DNA of 64,000 nt from Phorcus lineatus (lineage: Eukaryota; Mollusca; Gastropoda; Trochida; Trochidae), in assembly GCA_921293015.1 (NCBI GenBank), contig OV121091.1, forward strand, positions 8,709,755 through 8,773,754, in the 5' to 3' direction. A program made the translations under genes and the position numbers. Positions 8,370-21,430 of the stretch are shown here, piece by piece (positions within the stretch are counted from its first letter, which is position 1; every line of letters begins with the position of its first letter). The notes below the pieces were generated by a model. That model was not told the origin of the DNA. It searched no databases and was given only the letters and a program-made list of their open reading frames with translations.

Positions 8370-10614
8370 GTAGTAATCCATAGTACAGTATTTATGTATA
8401 TATGTTTATATAAATGTAAAATTAATTTTGTGTATGTGTATAATATTCTTAACAATATAAAACTGAAGATGAATCCTTGCATTATAGTTCATTACCAACC
8501 GCTTTCACAGAAATTTGACCATCAGTGTATTACACATGTTCTTGCAACGCATATAGCGTTAAAAATGGCAAGGGACGTAATTCTTGACATTCAGTGAGTG
8601 CGACGTCAACATGATTAAATATTATGTACAGTTCAGTTTAGGGTTATATCATTTAATACACGTTCGTTCTTTGATTTTCCTCAGCTCTTCATTGTCTGTG
8701 CGCCTTTTCTGGAGTGGACAATTTGTAAACTTACACTCCACCATTGCGCTCCAAAAAGTCATAAAAATTACAAAGCAACTTCTTAAATGATCACAAACGA
8801 TCAAGTTTATGAGCAATATACCCTGGAGTAACCTGTTTTCATGGGTCACCTGTTTTCGTGGTATTTACAAAAGATGTCTATCCCCTCTAACCCCTTACTG
8901 CATAGAGACATGTTAGCACTTATTTTATTCACCAGTTGCTCTGCATTGATCCAAGAAGGAAATGATCACTATTTTATCAATCTATTCATTGATTCATTTC
9001 AGTGAAGAAAATCAAATGAAATTTCATGCTTTTCACATAACACCTTTTGTGGACAACATTTTAATGGTTGATCTTTAAAAATACAGTCCATGTATAATTT
9101 TTCAAACAATGCTTTCCAGTAAACCCATGTTATTTTAATCCTGAAACACCTGTATTTTTAGTATAATATCTGTTCTACTAATAAATAAATGGAATCATAG
9201 AAAGGTTGATTCTTATATAATTTTGGCTATTTTGTATGATTTTCAGGTGCAGTGAAAGCATGTTATTGCTTGTACAAGTAAACTTTGCTTTGCTTGCTAA
9301 TATTAAATCTTTAACTACGTGATATGCAAGGTATTTGGTGACTAGAAGATTTTCTTATACTAAATATGCTCTAAGCAGCCTCATGATTTCCTAACTTTAC
9401 CAGAAATAAGATATTTTGTGATAAATATTTATAAAGTGAAATAATTCAATGACCCTATAACTATTTTAAACACATGTCAACATCAATTAAAATGCTATTG
9501 TACACTATCAATTTGTGTTTTAAAAAAAGGAAAAATTGAAGTCATTGCATGTGTTGCATTCTCATAATTTGACATCATAGAAATACCATGAAAACAGGTG
9601 ACACCAAATAAATTAATAACAATTTGCATCTGTTTTTAAAATGTGAACGAGATTTAACAAAAGAGTAAAACAACTGTTTGTTTAACATTACCTAGTTGAA
9701 AAATATGTACTCTATCACTTTATGATGTTCAGGATGTTTGACATTATCGGCAGTAACACTTACAGAAGATCATTTCTTATTACCACGGAAATAGGTAACA
9801 CGAGGGTACTTATAACACTTGAACCTCTAAACCCAGGAAATTGCATTTCAGCTCTAATTTTAGCTACGCCCCTGGCTTGATTTGTTTATATTCATATTCG
9901 TCCGTGTCGAACAAAACATTATATCCATAGCAGTAGCAAACAGATAGCAAAAATTTGATTTGTTTGAGACTAAATCTAACAAACAGTGTGATAAAACATT
10001 GTCACGTTGGTTTCCACTTTAAACCCTAACCATACCGAGTTATCTATTTTCACGGTGTAAATGTTGCTAAAATTATGGCGGCAATATTCAGTCTTATTAG
10101 TTGTCTTTGTGCATCAACTACCTGGCCTAAGCATAATCGGTTACGTAAATTCAAATGTGATATCCGAAACAAACAAATTGACGCTCTTCCACTATGTTTG
10201 ACAACAGTGCTTCAAAGCAACACGAGGGTGTTTTGAAGATTGTTTAAGTCGTCAGTATGTTTTGATTTCTAAATGATAATCTTGAAAAACACGTTATTCA
10301 TTGTTATCGCTAATTTTCTGTTTTTAAAGTATTCGTTTTATCTTCTAGTATTAGTCCTCATTACAACAACAAAATAGAATAAATTCTTTTTAAAAATAAT
10401 TTCATCAGAGAATCAATCTTGTGACCTAGAAGATGAAACATATGAACGTACACTATTATGAACAATTTGATCGTATACATTGTGTACGTAAATGTGCACA
10501 GTAGAATATATCTATGATAAACCTACACTCATAACAATTTCAAAAACCAAATTCATCATTTTATTTGGATACTGGAAGTATGACTTAATTGCTTTGTTTT
10601 TGTTGTTGTTGCAG
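8370..10614 (+). other. Wnt9 intron (2.2 kb)
   Basis: Begins GTAGTA and ends TTGTTGCAG. It is AT-rich with no recognisable gene; several short frames (8235-8849) have no family features. No transposon was recognised in it, in contrast with the following intron. Confidence 0.85.
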
Positions 10615-10883
10615 GATTTAAAGAAACGTCTTTCTTATACGCAATATCATCGGCGGCCTTAGTTCATGTTTTATCAAGTGCTTGCAGCTCTGGATTAATT
10701 GATAGATGCACTTGTGATGTTTCAAAACACTTGGAAAATACTCAAACCTGGATGTGGGGTGGATGTGGACATAATCTACGTTTTGGGATCAAGTATTCAA
10801 GAAACTTTCTATTTCGAGGACATGCATCTGGGAAAGATATACGGGCTAAGGTGGATAGACACAACACCAACGTTGGTATCCGG
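10615..10883 (+). CDS. Wnt9: Wnt9 secreted ligand, central exon (exon 3)
   Basis: After the acceptor TTGCAG, the exon completes the split Gly codon and reads FKETSFLYAISSAALVHVL, then a CSSGLIDRCTCD cysteine cluster, WMWGGCGHNLRFG and finally KVDRHNTNVGIR before the donor CGG|GTGAGT. The order FKET.FLYA...C.C D...W.WGGC.DN...RVD.HN..VG is conserved across Wnt proteins, and this exon boundary after GI(R/K) matches vertebrate Wnt9 genes. With one base carried from the previous exon it makes exactly 90 codons and ends in phase 0, as the next exon requires. The true reading frame differs from that of the longest open frame here, which is a shadow. No disabling change is seen. Confidence 0.94.
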
Positions 10884-10889
10884 GTGAGT

Positions 10890-12985
10890 TGTGAAGTTTG
10901 ATAATGGCTCAGCAGGTCTGAAAGGCCAGATGGGCTTATGGGATGGGATTGACCGTCATCTTTCGCCAACTGTTCTTTTCACATGATGGCGTTCCCCTCC
11001 AGAACTGCTGCAACATCAACACTGAATTGTTGTGTGGAGGTACCTTGCAAAGTTTATAACTTTATGACTCAACCTATCCCCCACTCACCCTCAACGTTTT
11101 AGATTTGGTCCTGACTCCCATCAAATCTGAGCGTGGCAGAAGGTCAGTCTTCTTTTATCTTCTGGTCAGAAACCATTAATTAAAAATAATATATAAATAA
11201 TAAATAGTATTTTTCTTGCATGGAGAATAAGATATGTAAATTCTATTGTCCTACCGTTAACAATAATATTTGATTACAGTTTTCTTAAATGTTCTTACCT
11301 TCCATGCAGTCTACAGTTGTCTTCAATAACTTACCGCATTTGAGCGAGATTTCAGAGTAAGACTAACTTAAATTTGTGGGGGTGAATGTCAACTAATAGT
11401 AATCACTTGAAGAAGTCAATTCTTACTGCTTCAATTAAAGAAATTGCTAGAATTATGAAACCTTGATTGCATTTATGGTGATAATTCAGTGCATATTGTA
11501 AACCGTTGATCAGGTGGATCTTTATTTATTATATATTTATTAAGACGACCCCTTAGGAAATATTTTGAGTGATGATAAGATGTTTAATGCATTCATATAA
11601 TTATTATGTTTAGGAATCAGTTCTCAGGTCAATATCATGCCTATAAACACTGAACTAATTCTCGTAACATGATCGCTGAATTTGTAGGTATATGTATGAG
11701 CCGATTGAGCTTTCTATAAAATTCTTTTGTGGACATTTGAGTTTTGGTTCAAGTATGTGGTTCCTGGGTTTGATATATTAAAACGTGACCTCCGACATAA
11801 ACTCTGTTAATGTAATAATGAAAAGACTAATATTTTCATCATAAATTGTAAACTCGATCATTGGCTAAATCTATATTTAAGATATGATATTCACAGTTCA
11901 CATTTCACTTCACAGTGAAACTTAATTCATAATCCCTTAGTCCAGGTCTCGGCAATGGCATAGCGGGAATACTATAGCATAGACCACCAAATAGCAATGA
12001 AAGCAATCCTGTCAGACGTTCCTTCCAAGCGAGTGTCACTTCCAGACGCCCCACCCCTCACGCCCCCTCCCCCTTCTGGTCCAGCCTCTACACCAAACGC
12101 GTCCAGTTAATTACCAAATTGAGATCAAAGAAGCAACTTTGATTGTCAGCTAGACAAATTAACAAGATGTTTATTTTTTATTATGAGCGATTCTTCTCAC
12201 AGAAAACCTAAGGTGCATTATTTGAAAAAGGGGATATGTAAGATTCAATAATATATTTTTGTGGATCTCTTTTAAAAGATTTTTCTGTTTTGCTTGTTAT
12301 TATCAAACGATAACATTAGATTGTATGTTTCTAAATTCTATTTCTAAAATGTTCTTTATTATGTTAAGCTCATGAACAATGAATATTAGATCAACCCTTT
12401 GTTGTTGATATCATAAGTTTTGCCATAATTATTTATGACATTGTAAGTTGCAATCTTAATGTTTCCATAATTGGACAGTGAACGGATCAGCGAACTAGCT
12501 GTTGCCTTGAAATAATGCTTTCCTGAAATGATAATTTATGAGATATATATATCTTTTCAAAATACATATCGAACAATCATAAACATGCATGAATGTAGTC
12601 ATAAATTAAAGTACAAACATTCGTTATATGACCCTCTATTTACTTATTTTATTTAATACTTAACGACTGACAAGTGATATTGTTATCTTCACAATGCTCT
12701 TATTGCAGTAACATTCTATATTTCTTTTAAAAACTCTTATTCGTACATTGTTATATGCAAAATAGTTTTTAACCGTGTCAAATTGATTTTTGAACCCTTG
12801 AATTTTAAAAGATTTAGACCAAATCAAAAAATGAAATTACACACATTTGATATTTATATATGAAACAGATTTCGTCAAATTATGCACTGCATGCTGAAAT
12901 AAGAATGTGGCGACTTAATTGCACATCACAAGACACTGATAAGATTCAATGCCTACTGTCCACAGCCGGGTCCTAATGTTGTCAT
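10890..12985. other. Intronic stretch without recognised features
   Basis: AT-rich, no long frames. A C-rich patch at 12035-12075 (CCCCACCCCTCACGCCCCCT) is the only compositional oddity. Confidence 0.6.
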
Positions 12986-12989
12986 AATT

Positions 12990-13320
12990 AACAGGTGTCT
13001 ATTATGTAATCTATTTCCTGTCAAATTACATTGTTAATTTAATTGTCTCTAAGAGCACTTATTTAATATCGATGCCTGGGCTTTGAACCCTTTAGTAAAT
13101 GGCGGCTAATGTCAACGTCCTTTCATAATGACATAACTCTTGGCATTACACAGCTAATTAGTACATATTTACAAAGACAAACATTATAAACCAATGAACT
13201 TGTAGAATATACATTCAACCAATAAGAAGAAAATTTTCTGCTATGCTATCGATGCTTACAATCACTTTAGAAAAGTATATCATTTGCAAAGGTACCCAAA
13301 TTCGATAGGATTATTCAGGA
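12990..13320 (+). repeat. Conserved non-coding block, copy 1
   Basis: This block has a diverged copy at 49250-49575 in the same orientation. Shared landmarks in order: ACAGGTG, TTTAATTGTCTCTAA, TCATAATG followed by CTTGGCATT, a 37-bp stretch starting AACCAATGAACTTGTAGAAT and ending CAACCAATAA (one difference), then GGTACC and TAGGATTA. It contains two CCAAT motifs. It could be a duplicated regulatory element or an old non-autonomous transposon. Confidence 0.8.
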
Positions 13321-13834
13321 AGTCGATCGAATTGCAAATAATTCTTGGATTACTTTTTCTGACGCTTGAAATGGTTATGTACTTTGTCATTGATAATCTT
13401 TCAAACTTCCCTTTCACTAAAGGTAGCTATTTACCTTTGAAATTAAACAAACTTAATAATCACTGCAAACGTTTTTCATTATGAAAATGCATCCAATTTT
13501 CTAAATCTCTTTTTATTCAAAATGAAGCAATTTCCAAATTCTATATCATTTATATATTTCGTGATTAATTCAATCCTTCAATAGCAAAATGATTTATACA
13601 ATTTCTGCAATAAAACAATTATGCAGGATTTGATTTATCATTTTGAAATCAAAGTCTACATTTGTTAAAAAATTAATTCTTTTCAAAGGTCAAATAAAAT
13701 TTCATGTCTTAAAAAATCAATGTTTCAAACAGGATAAATGCTTTCAAAATGTTAAATGTAAAAATAACTACAGGTTAACTTAATCAAAAGTTCAATAGGT
13801 ATTCATGGCGACTTTGATTAACAGAATAAAGGGA

Positions 13835-14967
13835 AGACTTAGTGGAGCTTGTTTCAAGTATAAGTCATCTCCTAATAGTTGGAGATTTCAACTTACATGT
13901 TGATGACAGCCCATGCCCTTTGGCTGGAAAGTTTCTTGACATTCTCTATGCAGCTTGAGTCATTCAACATGTTACCTCCCCTAAACACAAATGTGGTCAT
14001 ACTCTAGACTTAATCATCACTAAGGTGGGTGATGTCTTAGTGTCATCAGTTGATGTCATCGATCATGGCATCTCTGATCATTCCAGTGTGTTCAGCACTC
14101 TAAATGTGAGCAAACAAGCACATCTGCGGAAATTGGTCACCTACAGAAAGACGCGTGACCTTCATGTTGACAAGTTCAAGAGTGATGTCAGAAGGAATCT
14201 GGAAAGTAAATCTATCCTCTACTCTCCACTAAAGGTTGAAAATAGTGTTGATATGATAGCAGCAGCATACAATGAAGCACTGACCGAAGTTCTGGACTTG
14301 CACGCTCCATTAAAAAACTGCTAATATTGTATTGCGCCCGAGTTCAGTCTGGATTAACAAAGACATATTGATGGCGAAGCATGAACGACGCCGTGGTGAG
14401 AAAACTTGGCGCAGTACCAAACTTGTCGTTCGAAGGCAAATCTTTCAGCAGACCAGAAACATAGTCAATATACTTATCGAGAAATCAAAATTATCACATA
14501 TTAAGGATAGCTTCAATGCCAACAAAGAAAACTCCAAACAACTTTTCTCAAGTCTGAGGAAATTAAAAGATATCAAGGAAGTGAGTTCTGGAAGATGCCA
14601 GTCAGATTCCAGACTGCAGGCAACTGGAGTGAACTGGACGTCACAAATATAATTAAAGCAGCACCTAGTAAATCATGCCCTCTAGACCCAGTACCAACGT
14701 GGCTATTACGTCATTGCATACCGTCTGTAGCAGAAGCGGTGTGTACAGTCATCAACTCCTCCTTAGACTCTGGAATAGTGCCACATTGCTTCAAGCAAGC
14801 TCTCGTCACCCCATCACTTAAAAAATCATTTTTGGATCCACTGAACTATACAAATTACAGACCGGTCTCTAACCTTCCATTTCTCTCAATATTAATGGAG
14901 AAAGTAGTACTTGATAAACTAAGAAGACACATATTTGAGCATGGTTTGGCAGAGCCTGTCCAGTCTA
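13835..14967 (+). pseudogene. LINE (CR1/L2-like) 5' part: endonuclease end and RT start
   Basis: Readable pieces include VGDFNLHVDD and TLDLIITKV with DHGISDHSSV, the C-terminal motifs of an APE-type endonuclease, then SCPLDPVPTWLL and NYRPVSNLPFLS of the first RT motifs. Stops and frameshifts occur around 13950, 14325 and 14640. The 5' part of the endonuclease is absent, so the copy is 5'-truncated. The element continues at 17086 after a nested insertion. The clade is judged from motif style only; CR1, L2 and Rex-like groups are alternatives. Confidence 0.8.
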
Positions 14968-14981
14968 CATAAAGGAAATCA
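14968..14981. repeat. Target-site duplication, left copy (CATAAAGGAAATCA)
   Basis: The same 14 bases recur at 17086-17099, flanking the nested minus-strand LINE. Removing the insert and one copy rejoins the host LINE RT frame (...QST then RKSHTTETALLRVHND). Confidence 0.9.
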
Positions 14982-17085
14982 TCATCATCTTTATTTGCAG
15001 TAGTTCAGGCCACATGGCCCATGGTAAAAGTATAATTGTTGTCACATGACCGGTATTACAATGCTCTTAGTTTGAACAGTTTACACATGTATATGGAGGT
15101 TAATCGTATTATATTCACATTCTCTGTGTTAAATATTTTGTACAATGTCAATCTGCCTTTAAAATTGTGTTTAATGGACAGGAGATATTCAATACGGAGT
15201 GAAGCATATCTACTACACTCAAAGAAAACATGAAATTCATTTTCAACAACATTTTTGTCACAATATAATCAGAAAGAATCTGTATCAGGGATCACGTTAA
15301 TGTTCTTCTTACGTTTATGATTAACTCTAAAATCATGGAGAGATATACGAAATTTACACATTGATCTGACCAGGTTTCTATTATTAAGTTTATAGATATA
15401 TGTTTCACACTGGAATAGATTTTTTATATTGGAATAATGTGACAGATATGATGAGGTTTCAATATTCTCTCTCCAGGTTTGGATATAGATATCAACTAAA
15501 CGCCTTCTAAAGGCAGATATAAACATAGTAGCATCACCAACATCTTGCATGATCCACATGTAAAACCACTAGTAAATAACATCTCACGAACATGAGAAAC
15601 CCAGTTAACCTTACCATTTTCGTCTTGTTATTTAAGCATTTCATATAAATGTAGTGGGATACGGGAATAACTCATCCTTAAAAGCCTTATCCAATACTTT
15701 ATAGCTTTAACCTGTGTTTTTATAAACAAACAGTATCGTCCAGTTTCTCCCAATATAGCCTTATTTGAAGCGTATTTGCCAACCCCAAGAAATCTTTTTA
15801 AAAAGCTTGTTTGTACTTTTTCTATTGTATCTTGATACTTCACTCCCCAAATTTCCGAACCATAAGTCAAAATAGGAGATATTTTGGAATAAAAATTTTT
15901 ACAAGCAGTTTGGAAATCAATATGTCTATTTTTATGCAACAATATGTGAACTGATTCCAGTGCTTTTCGTGCCTGCAAAGCTAGAGTTTCACACGACTTT
16001 GTCCATATCAATCTTGATGAAAATACAATACCGAAATATTTGTAGTATGTGACAGTTTGAAGAATTATATTATTATAAGTCCATTTTTCATGTTTGGATA
16101 AAATACCTCCATTTCTGAAAACAGTTATTTTTGATTTCTCTAAGTTAACATGTAATCCCCATTTCAAACAATATTTATTTAAGACATCTAATTGGCGCTG
16201 TAGGCCGATAGTGGAAAATGAAAATAGTACAACATCATCTGCAAATAATAAGAGCATCAAATCGTCGATACTTTGATCAACAAATATTCCATAGCTGCAG
16301 GATTTATACATTGTACAAGTTCATTGATGAAAAATATAAACAGTACAGGGCTTAAAATGCACCCTTGTTTAACTCCAGTAGATGTTTTAAAAGAAGATGT
16401 CATACAGTTACCAATTTTAACAGTCACTTTTACAGATGAATTCATATTTTTTAATACATTATGTATCATGACATCCATTTTTAACAAGTAGATATAGCAA
16501 TTTTCTTATGTCAACAAGGTCGCATGCCTTTTTAAAATCTATAAAACCACAATAGAATCTGCCTTTACGGTCTGCTTAGGTATTTTGTACATAAGGCTTG
16601 TATAGAGAATATTTGGTCGACAGTGGAGTATTCTGGGCGAAAACCAGCTTGTGATTCAGCTATTTATTCATTTATATCAAACCAAATTCTTATTCGTTTT
16701 TCTATAATGGCTGTGAATATCTTACCACAACAACTTAGGAGCGAAATGCCTCTATAATTGTTAGGGTTTTGTCGTGACCCTGCTTTAATTAATGGGATTA
16801 TCATACTAATATTCCAATTATCCGGAAAGACACTACTGTCCAGAATATTGTTAAATAATGAGAAGGTAGGGCAAGAAAAATGAACTAGTCAACTTTACAA
16901 ATTCAAGTGGAATGCCATCATATCCAGGTGATTTGCCAGGTTTTAAATCTGTAATACTTTCAATTATTCCTCTTTCCGTGATAGTGCTGTTTAATATATC
17001 ATGGGTAAGCTCATTATCAAGATTTTCGCATGAGTCACACGTGTGGTTATCAATAAAACTATAGACTTCTTCATCAAAACTTCGT
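14982..17085 (-). mobile_element. 5'-truncated LINE inserted in minus orientation inside the CR1-like LINE
   Basis: The 2.1-kb insert is bounded by a 14-bp target duplication and ends (minus-strand 3' end, at 14982) with a GATGATGA tail, typical of target-primed reverse transcription. On the minus strand, from 17080 downwards, it reads KPGKSPGYDGIPLEF, then TGVKQGCILSPVLF and LLFADDVVLFS, and near its end a C-X2-C...H-X4-C-type motif in CDKNVVENEFHVFFECSRY. It is the same clade as the 46-48 kb element, with a similar C-terminal finger, probably within the I/Ingi-Jockey group. Several stops and shifts show it is dead. Confidence 0.88.
15628..16487 (-). pseudogene. RT domain of the nested LINE
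   Basis: Two overlapping minus-strand frames carry the central RT motifs: FKTSTGVKQGCILSPVLF (16487-16257 frame) and FADDVVLFSFS (16311-15628 frame), joined by a frameshift at about 16270-16310. The thumb and connection region follows (KYFGIVFSS, LTYGSEIWGV, LKRFLGVGKYAS). The frame then breaks and a further piece at 15559-15269 runs towards the C-terminal Cys-His motif. Function was target-primed reverse transcription; this copy cannot make the full enzyme. Confidence 0.85.
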
Positions 17086-18359
17086 CATAAAGGAAATCAC
17101 ACACAACAGAGACGGCATTGCTTCGAGTGCACAATGATATACTTCTTTCTATGGACCGTCAAGAGGTTGTTCTTCTTGTGCTTCTCGATCTATCGGCAGT
17201 GTTTGACTCAATAGACCAGAGTATTCTGATATCACGTTTTCAGTATTCGCATTACGGGAATAGCTCTAGTATGGCTCTAGTATGGCTTGAGTCCTATCTT
17301 CATGAGAGGTCAATGTCTGTCCAAGTTGACGGTGTTGCATCAGACTGCAAGGAGTTGAAATGTGGTGTTCCACAGGGTTCTCTTCTGAGACCAGTTCTGT
17401 TCCCAGTCTATACCAAACCACTAGGTGACATTATTCGCCATTTCTCTCTCCAATTCCATAGCTATGCAGATGATCAACAACTGTACATTGGTATCAAAAC
17501 TCCTAGACTAAAAGACGGAATTTCAGTATTAGAAAAATGTATCTGCAGAATTGGAAAATGGATGTCATCAAGTGTTCTTAAAAAACTAAACAGTGTTAAA
17601 ACAGAATTCATGTTGATAGGGACCCCCACCAACTCAGCAAGATTGGAACTCCGATTCTTTCAGTTGGGTCATCTTCCATTGTGCCTTCTACATCTGTCAG
17701 GAGCCTTGGTGTACAAATGGACAAGTGTATGTCCAGTAAAGCCCATGCTCTGAAAACCGTAAGAACGGCAAACAAACTTCGCAGTATTGGAAAAATCCGA
17801 CAATATCTAGATGTTGATACCACCAGAACTCTCGTACATGCTTATGTAACCTCTCATCTGAATTACTGTAGTTCTCTCTTGTTAGGATCTTGAGCCATTT
17901 CCCATCTTCAATGAGTCCAGAATAAAGCAGCCAGAGTCATTACACGTACAAGAAAACAAGATCATATCATTGGCTTCCAATCCATTTCCTTCAAGATTCT
18001 GATCCTCACCTACTCAGCTCTTTACTCTGAGACAGCAGCAATCTACTTGAAGGAACTTCTCACCCCGTATGCTCCCTCATGGAATCTCTGGTCCTCAGAC
18101 CAGCTACAACTGACTTTTCCATTCACAAGAACTCAGCTTGCTAGACATGCATTCTCTGTGACAGCTCCAGTACTATGGAACGGTATCCCTCTTGAAGTTA
18201 GAACCGCAACCTCTATTGACAGCTTACGCTAATACTTGAAAACACATCTTTTCTCACAGCACTTTTAGATTTTTATTTGTACTACTCAGCGTTGAGTTGG
18301 ATATAAGATGCTTTATAAATACATTATTATATTTATCTTTATTATATTTTCTATATTAT
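17086..18359 (+). pseudogene. LINE (CR1/L2-like) 3' part: RT palm to 3' end
   Basis: Continuation of the element at 13835-14967. After the right target duplication (17086-17099) it reads ETALLRVHNDILLSMD, LLDLSAVFDSID (catalytic Asp block), CGVPQGSLLRPVLF and the YADDQQLYI box. The thumb region follows in another frame (SVRSLGVQMD, HVTS-like HLNYC), and VLWNGIPLEVRTATSID...LKTHLF marks the C-terminus near 18250. The 3' end is an ATT-rich run at 18320-18365. Frameshifts lie near 17640-17680 and 17890, and a stop interrupts the region before 17118. Confidence 0.85.
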
Positions 18360-18485
18360 TATTATCTTTAAACGTACTTCCTCAACTTATTCTGTGAAAT
18401 AGGAAGACCAAGTAGGTTGATACGGGACATACATACGATTTAAACAGTATTTTATTTCCATAGAACATGTAATACAAATCATTCA

Positions 18486-18488
<3 letters not shown>

Positions 18489-18516
<28 letters not shown>
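18489..18516. repeat. (TA)n microsatellite
   Basis: Pure TA dinucleotide run of 28 nt; it creates a spurious IYIYIY frame on the minus strand. Confidence 0.95.
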
Positions 18517-18518
<2 letters not shown>

Positions 18519-18639
18519 AAAAGGAAAAAGGATTAGCAAACAGGCAGCAAATGCCTATATAAAGGCTTCTCCGGAAACAAACGTAAAACGATTGAGATAT
18601 CAAGTACATTGGTGGAAATATATATTTGCAATTATTCTT

Positions 18640-19310
18640 ACTCAACTCAAATTCATATCTTCTCAGACAATTTATAAGTGGACTTGCTTTGAGTAGTATA
18701 TTTTCAATATGATATCATTTATCACAAACGAGTGTTTTCTGTCGCTAAGATAACTCTTAAACCAGTGTAATAGATTTCCAGTGATTTCAATTGATTCGAG
18801 TTTTTACTAATAATCCTGCATGTCAATTAGATCGAAAGCTTTACTAACATAACAAAATTAGCTCGGACTTTTTTACCATCCTCCATGACTTTTGATATCA
18901 CATGTGAAAGTTCAGTTATTGATAAACTGTCGAGTTTCCTGGTTTAAACCAGACTGGTGATTTGATATTAAGGAAATTGTATTCTTGATGGAATATGCAT
19001 TTTTCGAATAATTTGGCTAAACAGGAAGTTAACGCGACTGGTCTGTAATTTAATAAAGTCATGAATGCTTCCTTTCTTGTGAAGATCCAGAACTGTTGAA
19101 TATTTCCAAATAACAGGGTATTGAAACAATGTCAAGGATAAGTTAAAAAGCTTTGTATTGGGCTTACAAATAGACCGAGCTAATACTTTCAGTTATTTTT
19201 TTGCTAATGTTATCTGGACCCTTGGCTTTTTTTAGTATTTAAAGAAACCAAGATATCACAAACTTCACTTTCAGTTAAATGTCAGTAATCTAATTTGATT
19301 TCACAGCAAG
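18640..19310 (-). pseudogene. Degenerate LINE RT fragment
   Basis: The minus strand reads, with many stops, GPDNISKKITE, then YPVIWKYSTVLDLHKKGS and a SPVWFK-like piece, the order of RT motifs 0-2 in LINEs (GPD.I ... WK ... V.P..KKG). It is an old fragment with no long frame. No ends or target duplication were found. Confidence 0.6.
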
Positions 19311-20815
19311 TGCGTGGAGGTAGACCGATATCAGGTTCGTCAACTTTAGGCTTGTTCTGTGAAATAATAATTCATATCAAATTATTGCTAATTCGTTGGG
19401 TAGAAAGGAATTGTTTGTCAAGCAATTTACGTTAATATAACATTGCCATCTATGATATATTTGGTATACATCATTATAAAGTGTGTGAAGCTGACAATAC
19501 TTCAACTCCTTACTCTCGATTAATAACGAGACCCTGATTGTTTAAGGATATATCCACAAACCACTTAAAAAGCTAGGTTACTTAGTATTCTCGGCCGTGG
19601 AAAAGTAGTGATTTGATGGATGTTTTGAAAATATTGACGCTTTATAAACCATAGAAAACGGGTCAAAACACGCCAAAACCAAAACGAATTATTCCATAAC
19701 GTTCCAAAAGGTATTCCAAAACCCTCCAGGTATTAAGAAGTGATAAATCAGACAGGCAAAGCTTAAATATATTATGTGGACAAAGTAATATCATGTATCA
19801 ATTGATAAAAGAAATACATCTTCAAAGGCGCCATTTTGCTCTGTCTCAACGCTCCTTGCAAGGCAATTAATCTCGCGTTTTGTGTACTTTTGTGTATGAT
19901 TGCGAGATTTTGCATTTATCATAGATGTATACTCGTAATTGCTTAAAGAGGCACAAGGTTTGTTGTTGGAGTCAAATATGACAAACTTTATGTATGATTG
20001 ATTTCATCAATAAGGAGTGCTTTTTGTAGTTTTTTAAACAATCAACACCCTTATCTTTATCAGTTAAGTGAAGTCGCAATTTGTGATTTCGGATTATCAA
20101 GTATGCAAATTAATATTTGATTTTCCATTTTTATACATATTTTTCATCGCTCGATCTGAATGACGACATCTTAATACTCTTAGAGTTAGAAGTGTCAACT
20201 TAATAATATGTGGGTAAGGGATGACAGCAGATCAGTTGATCTCAAAACCTTTGTTGAAACAACACAACTTCTTACTGTTGACATAAGTAAAAGATTTCAG
20301 TAGCTTTGTTAAAAAAACATTACTTCTTGTTGATTACATATGTCAAAGATCTAAATGGCGTGTCTTAAACAACACATATAACTTTAACCATGTATTTTTT
20401 CCAACACGATCAATTGATTAAATGCTTTTTATGGAATGAATAGTTACACATAAAGAACACAGAGATTCATGTATAGCTATAGTAACTAGCGCGTTTTGAC
20501 CCGCGGCGTTATGGTTTGGTTCGTTTTGGTATTGGTGCGTTTTGAGCTGGAAGCAAACCATAGCAGGGAATAAGTGCATTTATGTCACAATAGCTTTTCC
20601 TAAAACTAATAAAAATTGGTGCCAAATTGTTATAGATTTAAACCAGACATGCCATGACGTGATTGTAAAGAGCTTATTGAGAAGAATTTTATGTTTTATT
20701 AAAATGTTTTAAACATAATCCTGTCCTCCATATAGTTATTTGTGTGGAATCATTTTAACCAGTGTACGGATGTATCGATATGGTTTGAAAACTATTGGAT
20801 TTTGATGTGCTGCCA
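19311..20815. other. Intronic stretch without recognised features
   Basis: AT-rich non-coding sequence; nothing gene-like recognised on either strand. Confidence 0.55.
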
Positions 20816-20821
20816 AAATAG

Positions 20822-21430
20822 CTATGAGTTCTGCAGGGAAGACAGATTGGTCATTTGGCAGCTTGAGTGATGAGGAGTGGTGTGTGTTTTATATGTGACA
20901 GCCGAAGCCTGTAGTGTGTGTCTCTGGATCCTTGAATCCGTCATGCCAATTGTCTTGTATGAATTGGAGTGTAGTTGTTTTAGCGAGTGCTGGGTTGTGT
21001 TTGCTTGTGATTTTGGTTTTTGATTTTGAGCACCGTCGTCTTCAAAATTGGAAGTATTTACTTTATTGCAGAGTCCCTCAAAGAGGTCGTCTACCATAAT
21101 GATAAATAGTGTAGGGCTATGTAAGCTGCCTTGTGGGGTGCAATTTTCCAGCGGGAAATTTTCCGGAAGTTGGTTGTCGACCCCACCAGTTATTTGCCTA
21201 TTGTGAATAAAATCCTGCCGCTTAAGCCTTTATTCAAAAGTTAATGAATAAGGCCGTTATGCTGTACCATATCGAAAGCTTTGGACAAATCCAGGAAGAT
21301 TGCTAAGGTGTAGTGTTTGTGTAAAGGGAGCAAGATTATATAGAGTTGAGCGACCTGGGGCTTCAGATAATTATTTTGACTCAGGGGTATTTCACTCCTC
21401 AAAATAAAATTGAGGAGTAAAATAACCACA
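20822..21430 (-). pseudogene. LINE RT fragment (palm region)
   Basis: The minus strand carries HYTLAIFLDLSKAFDMVQHN, the conserved RT block holding the first catalytic Asp, followed by a broken stretch where GVPQGS-like sequence is expected and then a low-complexity region. Frames at 21429-21241 and 21097-20822 are pieces of the same RT separated by stops. It may belong to the same insertion as 18640-19310, but the spacing and lack of shared ends leave that open. Confidence 0.65.

Noticed and set aside
10699..10887. 62-residue frame over the Wnt9 central exon
   Set aside because: Wrong frame; the true exon frame runs from 10615 and carries all Wnt motifs.
18382..18645. 87-residue minus-strand frame with IYIYIY
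   Set aside because: Caused by the TA microsatellite.
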